Origin: Syntrophales bacterium
GTDB taxonomy: Bacteria; Desulfobacterota; Syntrophia; Syntrophales; UBA8958
DNA: 5,505 nucleotides
Assembly: GCA_023231165.1 (NCBI GenBank)
Contig: JALNVY010000166.1
Coordinates: 1-5,505 of the forward strand
Direction: 5' to 3'
Shown: one piece after another, positions 1-3,633 of the stretch
Numbering within the stretch: position 1 is the stretch's first letter
Layout: every line of letters starts with the position of its first letter
Translations under genes and position numbers: made by a program
The notes under the pieces: generated by a model
Seen by the model: the letters and a program-made list of their open reading frames with translations, nothing else
Database searches by the model: none
What the model was told of the DNA's origin: nothing

Positions 1-60
1 AACTATACCATGAATGGATCAATATTAAATGCAATTATTTTCCCCGTTGGGACAATTTTA

Positions 61-97
61 TTGACATCCCCCCCTCCCTGTGGTAAGCGGATTGGCA
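61..97 (+). promoter_or_regulatory. Possible promoter region upstream of the operon
   Basis: A perfect TTGACA lies at 61-66. A TGG followed by TAAGCG at 84-89 sits at a 17-base spacing, which would be an extended -10 with a poor hexamer. A second candidate -35, TTGGCA, is at 92-97 with a TATTGA at 116-121, an 18-base spacing. Neither pair is convincing in its -10 element, but this is the only upstream region in the window with room for a promoter serving the gene at 155. No operator-like inverted repeat is obvious beside it. Confidence 0.3.
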
Positions 98-143
98 TTT
101 AAAGGAACGATTAGGTATTGATTTTTAACATATTTTCTTTCAA

Positions 144-148
144 AGGAG
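144..148 (+). promoter_or_regulatory. Ribosome-binding site for the first DRTGG gene
   Basis: AGGAG at 144-148, within AAAGGAGAG, ends six bases before the GTG at 155. It supports that non-ATG codon as the true start of the first gene. Confidence 0.75.
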
Positions 149-154
149 AGCAAG

Positions 155-529
155 GTGACGCTTCGAGAGATAAAAGAGCTACTGGATGCGGAAGTGCTCG
201 TCGGCGAAGATCAGTTGGACAAAGAGATAAAGACCGCCTTTGGCGCCGATCTCATGAGTGATGTGCTGGCCTTTGCCAAGGCGGGGAGTCTGTTGCTAAC
301 AGGTCTTACGAACCCCCAGGTCATCCGGACGTCTGATGTTCTCGATATCGCCGCTATTATCATGGTGCGAGGAAAGCGACCATCACCAGAAACGCTCCGC
401 CTCGCGGAAGAGCTGCTGATCCCAGTTTTGACCACAAAATATATCCTCTTCGAAACCGCCGGGAAACTGTACGCCAAAGGTATCGTTGGCTGCATGGAAA
501 GGGTCGACGACGAACGTGTTTTCACATGA
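155..529 (+). CDS. DRTGG domain-containing protein (copy 1)
   Basis: This encodes a 124-residue soluble protein starting at GTG behind AGGAG at a six-base spacing. It is a stand-alone DRTGG-type domain. Conserved-looking points are G17-E18, D32-L33 and S35-D36-V37 in the segment GADLMSDVLA, then G73, P76, T80, P90, T94, F99-E100, G103 and Y106. DRTGG domains are known next to CBS domains and in phosphotransacetylase-type proteins and are thought to be ligand-binding or regulatory. Their exact ligand is not known to me. No signal peptide, membrane segment or catalytic motif is visible. Its 3' end overlaps the start of the following ATPase gene, which suggests translational coupling. It is collinear with the protein encoded at 983-1342, so the two look like an old duplication. 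Proteins of this kind are commonly found in gene clusters for HydABC-type [FeFe] hydrogenases. A regulatory or sensory role for the downstream oxidoreductase is inference. Confidence 0.85.
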   Translation: MTLREIKELLDAEVLVGEDQLDKEIKTAFGADLMSDVLAFAKAGSLLLTGLTNPQVIRTSDVLDIAAIIMVRGKRPSPETLRLAEELLIPVLTTKYILFETAGKLYAKGIVGCMERVDDERVFT

Positions 530-971
530 ACCCGCCATCTATGAAAATTCCTTTCCCGTAGAGGGTGGAACTTACGAAAACGCCGGGCATGTATCCAGCC
601 AGATCAAGGCCCTGCTGAAAAGGATGAAAATTTCCAAGGAGGTCGTCAGGCGGGCTGCTTTAGTCACTTACGAATCAGAGATCAATATCTGTTCCTATGC
701 CAGAAGCGGCAAGATCGTCCTCCGGGTAACGCCGGAACACGTCATGATTGAAGCTATTGATGAGGGCCAGGGCATCGTGGATATCGAGCTGGCCATGCAG
801 GAAGGTTATTCGACGGCGACGGACAGGATAAGGGAAATGGGTTTCGGAGCCGGGATGGGGTTGTGTAACATCAAGAATTTCTCTGATTTCTTTCGCATCA
901 CCTCGGAGATTGGGAAAGGCACCCATCTCAAAATGGTTATTCGCATCGACAAAGATTTTGATGGGATTTAG
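516..971 (+). CDS. Anti-sigma-factor/RsbW-like ATP-binding protein (GHKL ATPase)
   Basis: This encodes a small stand-alone GHKL (HATPase_c) domain, 151 residues if translation starts at the GTG at 516. From that start the N-box is E53-S-E-I-N57, the G1 box is D82-E-G-Q-G86 and the glycine-rich lid is GFGAGMGL at 109-116, followed by the usual G-K-G-T near the C-terminus (133-136). RsbW/SpoIIAB-type proteins of this size are serine kinases or anti-sigma factors. No partner sigma factor or STAS-domain antagonist is seen in the window, so the target is unknown. The start is uncertain. TTG at 486 would add ten residues, but family proteins normally begin shortly before the VEGG-x5-AG segment (15-24), which favours 516. 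Neither start has a clean Shine-Dalgarno. AAAGGG lies 12 bases before 516. With the 516 start the gene overlaps the end of the first DRTGG gene by 14 bases, consistent with coupling. There is no histidine-kinase dimerisation domain and no membrane segment. Confidence 0.82.
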   Translation: MFSHEPAIYENSFPVEGGTYENAGHVSSQIKALLKRMKISKEVVRRAALVTYESEINICSYARSGKIVLRVTPEHVMIEAIDEGQGIVDIELAMQEGYSTATDRIREMGFGAGMGLCNIKNFSDFFRITSEIGKGTHLKMVIRIDKDFDGI

Positions 972-982
972 TTAAATCTACC

Positions 983-1342
983 GTGAATTTAGAAGATATT
1001 GTCAAAACACTCAATTTAAGGGTTGTCTCCGGTGAGGAAAGGCTCGCAGCCGAGGTTCTGGGGGGATACGTCGGCGACCTGTTGAGCGATGTCATGGCCA
1101 ACAGCAAAGAAGGAGATCTATGGATAACCCGGCAGATTCATCAGAACATCGTTGCCGTGGCCAGTCTGAAGGACCACGCCGGAATCATTCTGATTCAGGG
1201 TTGTAAACCGGCTGCCGATACCCTTGATAAGGCACGTAAGGAAGGCATCCCGATTATGGTAACGGACATGCCAGGTTTTGAAGTTATCGGCAGGGTATAT
1301 AACATGCTCGCAACTAAGAAGGGTCCCGACCCTTCCACATGA
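983..1342 (+). CDS. DRTGG domain-containing protein (copy 2)
   Basis: This encodes a 119-residue soluble protein starting at GTG only 11 bases after the stop of the ATPase gene. I see no proper Shine-Dalgarno within reach, so it probably depends on re-initiation or coupling. It carries the same DRTGG-type core as the first gene: G17-E18, D32-L33, S35-D36-V37, G73, P76, T80, P90, T94, F99-E100, G103 and Y106 fall at identical residue numbers without any gap. It differs by having GGYVGDLLSDVMAN at 27-40 and the stretch W47-I-T-x3-H53-x2-I56-V-A-V-A, which are closer to the common form of the family than the first copy. Cys74 is specific to this copy. The role is inferred to be ligand sensing for the downstream oxidoreductase and is not demonstrated. 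It is followed immediately by a terminator-like hairpin. Confidence 0.85.
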   Translation: MNLEDIVKTLNLRVVSGEERLAAEVLGGYVGDLLSDVMANSKEGDLWITRQIHQNIVAVASLKDHAGIILIQGCKPAADTLDKARKEGIPIMVTDMPGFEVIGRVYNMLATKKGPDPST

Positions 1343-1345
1343 AAT

Positions 1346-1371
1346 GGCCATGAAATCATGGTCTTTTTTTT
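1346..1371 (+). terminator. Intrinsic terminator or attenuator between copy 2 and the PHP gene
   Basis: GGCCATG at 1346-1352 pairs with CATGGTC at 1357-1363 (seven pairs, one of them G-U) around an AAAT loop. A run of eight T follows at 1364-1371. It begins three bases after the stop of the second DRTGG gene. The stem is short and not very GC-rich, so termination could be partial. Only 22 bases separate the T-run from the next start codon, which leaves little room for a new promoter. This favours an attenuator with read-through over a full operon end. Confidence 0.65.
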
Positions 1372-1393
1372 ATATTTTTAGGTTCAGCCCCTG

Positions 1394-2134
1394 ATGAAGG
1401 CGTTTCGTTGTGACCTTCATATTCATACCTGCCTTTCGCCATGCGCTGAGCTGGATATGTACCCACGTGCCATTGTGCGGAAGGTCCGTGAGGAAAAACT
1501 TGATATTATCGGCATATGTGACCACAATTCCTCAGAGAATGTCACCTCCGTTCAGAGGGCGGCATCCGGCCATCCCCTGACGGTGCTTCCCGGGATGGAG
1601 GTCTCCAGCAGGGAGGAAGTCCACACGCTGGCGCTCTTTGATAATATATCCCGTTTGCAACACTTCCAGAAAGTCATTTACGATCACCTGCCAGGTGAAA
1701 ACGACGAAGATGTTTTTGGATGTCAGGCCATCGTTAATGAAAGGGACGAAGTTGAGGGACTCAATCAGCGCCTCCTCATCGGTGCAACGGTTTTGTCGCT
1801 CCAAGAAGTTATTGAACATATTCACCGCTTGGGGGGACTCGCCATTGCCTCCCATATCGATAGAGAAAGTTTCAGCGTTATTGGTCAGTTGGGTTTCATT
1901 GACCCTACCTTCGCCTTTGACGCCCTGGAGGTCACGCCCCGCCTAGGCCTAGCCAAGGTCAGAGAAACCTTTCCCGAGCTTAGCGATTATCCCTTTATTA
2001 CCTCCTCCGATGCCCATTTTCTTCGTGATATCGGCAGGGCTTATACAGAGATGTGGATGGCGGAGGGAAGCTTTCAAGAGCTATGCATGGCCCTCCGTGG
2101 CAAGGCGGGAAGACATATAATCAGCGGGAATTGA
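1394..2134 (+). CDS. PHP-domain metal-dependent phosphoesterase-like protein
   Basis: This encodes a 246-residue soluble protein of the PHP (polymerase and histidinol phosphatase) superfamily. Family metal ligands are visible in order: D7-x-H9-x-H11 in the opening CDLHIHTCLSPC motif, D43-H44 in ICDHN, E69 in GMEVSS, H77, H154 in ASHID and D206-A-H208 near the C-terminus. PHP proteins bind two or three metal ions and hydrolyse phosphoesters. The substrate cannot be told from the sequence. Cysteines 6, 13 and 17 surround the first metal motif. Residues about 83-138 form a charged region between the conserved blocks, consistent with an insertion. The ATG at 1394 has no clear Shine-Dalgarno and lies just after the terminator-like hairpin, so expression may be low. 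The stop is one base before the next ATG, so the two genes are almost certainly co-translated. PHP proteins of this type recur in [FeFe]-hydrogenase gene clusters, but their job there is unknown to me. Confidence 0.88.
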   Translation: MKAFRCDLHIHTCLSPCAELDMYPRAIVRKVREEKLDIIGICDHNSSENVTSVQRAASGHPLTVLPGMEVSSREEVHTLALFDNISRLQHFQKVIYDHLPGENDEDVFGCQAIVNERDEVEGLNQRLLIGATVLSLQEVIEHIHRLGGLAIASHIDRESFSVIGQLGFIDPTFAFDALEVTPRLGLAKVRETFPELSDYPFITSSDAHFLRDIGRAYTEMWMAEGSFQELCMALRGKAGRHIISGN

Positions 2135-2135
2135 C

Positions 2136-2684
2136 ATGCTGGAGTTGGCCTTACATATTCTTGATATCGCTGAGAATTCCACCAGAGCCGGGGCCAGGCA
2201 TGTGGATATACATCTAAAGGAAGACCCCAGCCACGATCTCCTCACCCTGGAGATCGCCGATGACGGCGCCGGCATGGATAAGGAAACCCTGGCGAAGGCC
2301 CTCGACCCTTTTTACACGACCAAGAAGGTCCGCCGGGTGGGGCTGGGGCTGCCGATGCTGGTCCAGGCGGCAGAAAGCGCAGGAGGAGAATTGATCCTGA
2401 GTTCGGAACCGGGCAAAGGGACACGACTCAAGGTGACCTTCGGACTCCGGCACCTTGACCGCCAGCCCTTGGGAGATATTGCCGGATCCCTGGTAACCCT
2501 GATCGCCGGAAATCCGGATATTGATTTTACATATCGTCATGAGCGTGGAGATCAGGTCTATCTCCTCAGCACGGAAGAAATAAAAAAAGAGATCGAGGAC
2601 GTCCCTATAAATCATATAGAAGTACTTAAATACATAAGAAGCCATATCGCGGAAGGCATGAAAGAAATCGGATCGGAAGCGTAA
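2136..2684 (+). CDS. Stand-alone histidine-kinase-like ATPase (GHKL) with C-terminal extension
   Basis: This encodes a 182-residue protein whose first about 105 residues are a GHKL ATPase of sensor-kinase type. The N-box is E13-N14 in IAENSTRAGA, the G1 box is D42-D-G-A-G46, the F-box is D57-P-F-Y-T-T and the G2 box is G69-L-G-L. G93-K-G-T follows. There is no phospho-acceptor histidine domain, no sensor domain and no membrane segment, so it is not a complete kinase. Residues about 106-182 form an extension beginning DIAGSLVTLI (114-123), followed by N126-P-D-I and a charged helix-like tail. This part does not match a domain I can name. The gene starts one base after the PHP stop with only a weak GGGA upstream, so translation is probably coupled. 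It may use ATP binding for regulation or be part of a signalling relay with the RsbW-like ATPase upstream; both are inference. Confidence 0.85.
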   Translation: MLELALHILDIAENSTRAGARHVDIHLKEDPSHDLLTLEIADDGAGMDKETLAKALDPFYTTKKVRRVGLGLPMLVQAAESAGGELILSSEPGKGTRLKVTFGLRHLDRQPLGDIAGSLVTLIAGNPDIDFTYRHERGDQVYLLSTEEIKKEIEDVPINHIEVLKYIRSHIAEGMKEIGSEA

Positions 2685-2717
2685 GCATCGCTTTACATAT
2701 GAAGGAGGAAGCAATTC

Positions 2718-3212
2718 ATGAAAGCGGAGAACGACGAATTAATTAAAGAATTTTCAGCGGAAAAGATAGTCCAATTGGACGAAATCATCGCCAAGTTCAA
2801 AGGGAAACCAGGCGGCCTGATTCCTGTCCTTGAGGAGGCCCAGGTAGCCCTGGAATATCTGCCTGTTTCCATCCAGAAAAAGATCGCCAAGGGTTTGAAC
2901 CTTCCCTTCAGCCGTGTTTACGGCGTCGTCACCTTCTATTCCTTTTTCACCATGACCCCCCGGGGAAGACATACCGTCCGCGTCTGTCTCGGCACCGCCT
3001 GTTACGTCCGGGGGGGCAAGGCCCTCGCGGAAACCATTGAAAAGAATTACGGCGTCAAGGAGGGAGAAACAACTCTCGACCGCAAGTTTACCTATGAGTC
3101 GGTCCGTTGCCTGGGGGCCTGCGGCCTCGGACCGGTCATTGTTGTGGACAATGACGTTCACGGACGGGTCAAACCGGGGAAAGTCAAAGATATCTTAAAT
3201 GCTTATAACTGA
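2718..3212 (+). CDS. nuoE: NuoE-like [2Fe-2S] subunit (HydC/NADH dehydrogenase 24 kDa type)
   Basis: This encodes a 164-residue protein, the usual length for NuoE/HydC. An N-terminal helical part contains LIPVLEEAQ (34-42) and V67-Y-G-V-V-T-F-Y, both classic NuoE blocks. The C-terminal thioredoxin-fold part carries the four [2Fe-2S] ligands C90-L-G-T-A-C95 and C131-L-G-A-C135, followed by G138-P. In complex I and in bifurcating hydrogenases this subunit sits beside the FMN-bearing subunit and holds a [2Fe-2S] cluster. The start is supported by a strong AGGAGG at 2703-2708, nine bases before the ATG and the best ribosome-binding site in the window. It opens the structural half of the locus, 33 bases after the ATPase gene. 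With only E- and F-type subunits visible and no membrane subunits, the assembly is more likely a soluble HydABC-like complex than complex I. Confidence 0.95.
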   Translation: MKAENDELIKEFSAEKIVQLDEIIAKFKGKPGGLIPVLEEAQVALEYLPVSIQKKIAKGLNLPFSRVYGVVTFYSFFTMTPRGRHTVRVCLGTACYVRGGKALAETIEKNYGVKEGETTLDRKFTYESVRCLGACGLGPVIVVDNDVHGRVKPGKVKDILNAYN

Positions 3213-3231
3213 TAAAAAGTGAGGATACCTT

Positions 3232-3615
3232 ATGGCAAAGATCACGATTGAAGATTTAAAGAAAATCAAGGAGCGGGTCCATGCGGAAACGGCCCTGCGG
3301 GATGGTCACCTGCGTGTCAAGGTAACCGTTCATATGGGGACCTGTGGTATCGCTTCGGGAGCCAAGGAAGTCATGGACTCCCTGCTTAAGGAAATTGAAG
3401 AAGCCGGGGTGACGGATGTGGCTGTTACCACCTCGGGTTGCATGGGTCTCTGCAGCAGGGAACCCCTGGTTACCGTCGAGATCCTCAACCAGGACCCGAT
3501 CAAGTACGAATACATGAATTCAAACAAAATGCGTCAGGTCTTCAAACGGCACATCCTGGAAGGAGAGATTCAGATTCCCTTCGTACTGGCCCGGGGCGCG
3601 GAAACACAAAAATAG
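3232..3615 (+). CDS. Small thioredoxin-like (2Fe-2S) ferredoxin domain protein
   Basis: This encodes a 127-residue soluble protein with a thioredoxin-like ferredoxin fold. The first motif is M35-G-T-C38-G-I-A-S-G-A. The second is S68-G-C70-M-G-L-C74 followed by R76-E-P-L. NuoE-type domains have C-x4-C and C-x3-C, whereas here the first motif keeps one cysteine and position 43 is glycine. Only three cysteines, 38, 70 and 74, are available, and I see no other cysteine in the chain. Related small proteins sit between the NuoE- and NuoF-like genes in many HydABC-type clusters, sometimes called HydD. Either a [2Fe-2S] cluster is held with a non-cysteine fourth ligand, or the domain has become structural. 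GAGG at 3221-3224 lies seven bases before the ATG. The gene begins 19 bases after the NuoE stop, and the next gene begins about 18 bases after its own stop. Confidence 0.9.
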   Translation: MAKITIEDLKKIKERVHAETALRDGHLRVKVTVHMGTCGIASGAKEVMDSLLKEIEEAGVTDVAVTTSGCMGLCSREPLVTVEILNQDPIKYEYMNSNKMRQVFKRHILEGEIQIPFVLARGAETQK

Positions 3616-3622
3616 AAGGAGG
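3615..3622 (+). promoter_or_regulatory. Ribosome-binding site deciding the NuoF-like start
   Basis: GAAGGAGG ends at 3622, partly inside the stop codon of the preceding gene. The ATG at 3625 is only two bases away, which is too close for normal initiation. The in-frame ATG at 3634 is 11 bases away, a little long but workable. The protein from 3634 starts MKVFRSHLLICGG, like related HydB-type proteins, so 3634 is preferred. Confidence 0.7.
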
Positions 3623-3633
3623 ATATGAACCTA

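Noticed and set aside
37..60. Hairpin around TCCC-CGTT-GGGA followed by TTTTA, as a terminator of an upstream gene
   Set aside because: The central stem is only four pairs with a mismatch before three more A-T pairs, and the T-run is short. No upstream coding end is visible to support it.
82..97. Sigma-54-like GG...GC pair (TGGTAAGCGGATTGGC)
   Set aside because: The GG-to-GC distance is one base longer than the strict sigma-54 spacing and the flanking bases fit poorly.
10..102. Short open frame starting at the ATG at 10
   Set aside because: It is about 30 codons with no Shine-Dalgarno and an unremarkable composition, so there is nothing to support translation.
1943..1952. Perfect palindrome CTAGGCCTAG
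   Set aside because: It lies inside the PHP gene and is explained by the codons for R-L-G-L-A. It is isolated and not near any start, so probably chance.
2699..2746. Fifteen-codon open frame overlapping the NuoE ribosome-binding site, as a leader peptide
   Set aside because: It has no Shine-Dalgarno of its own, no codon run suggesting attenuation, and arises naturally from the ATG-AAGGAGG text.
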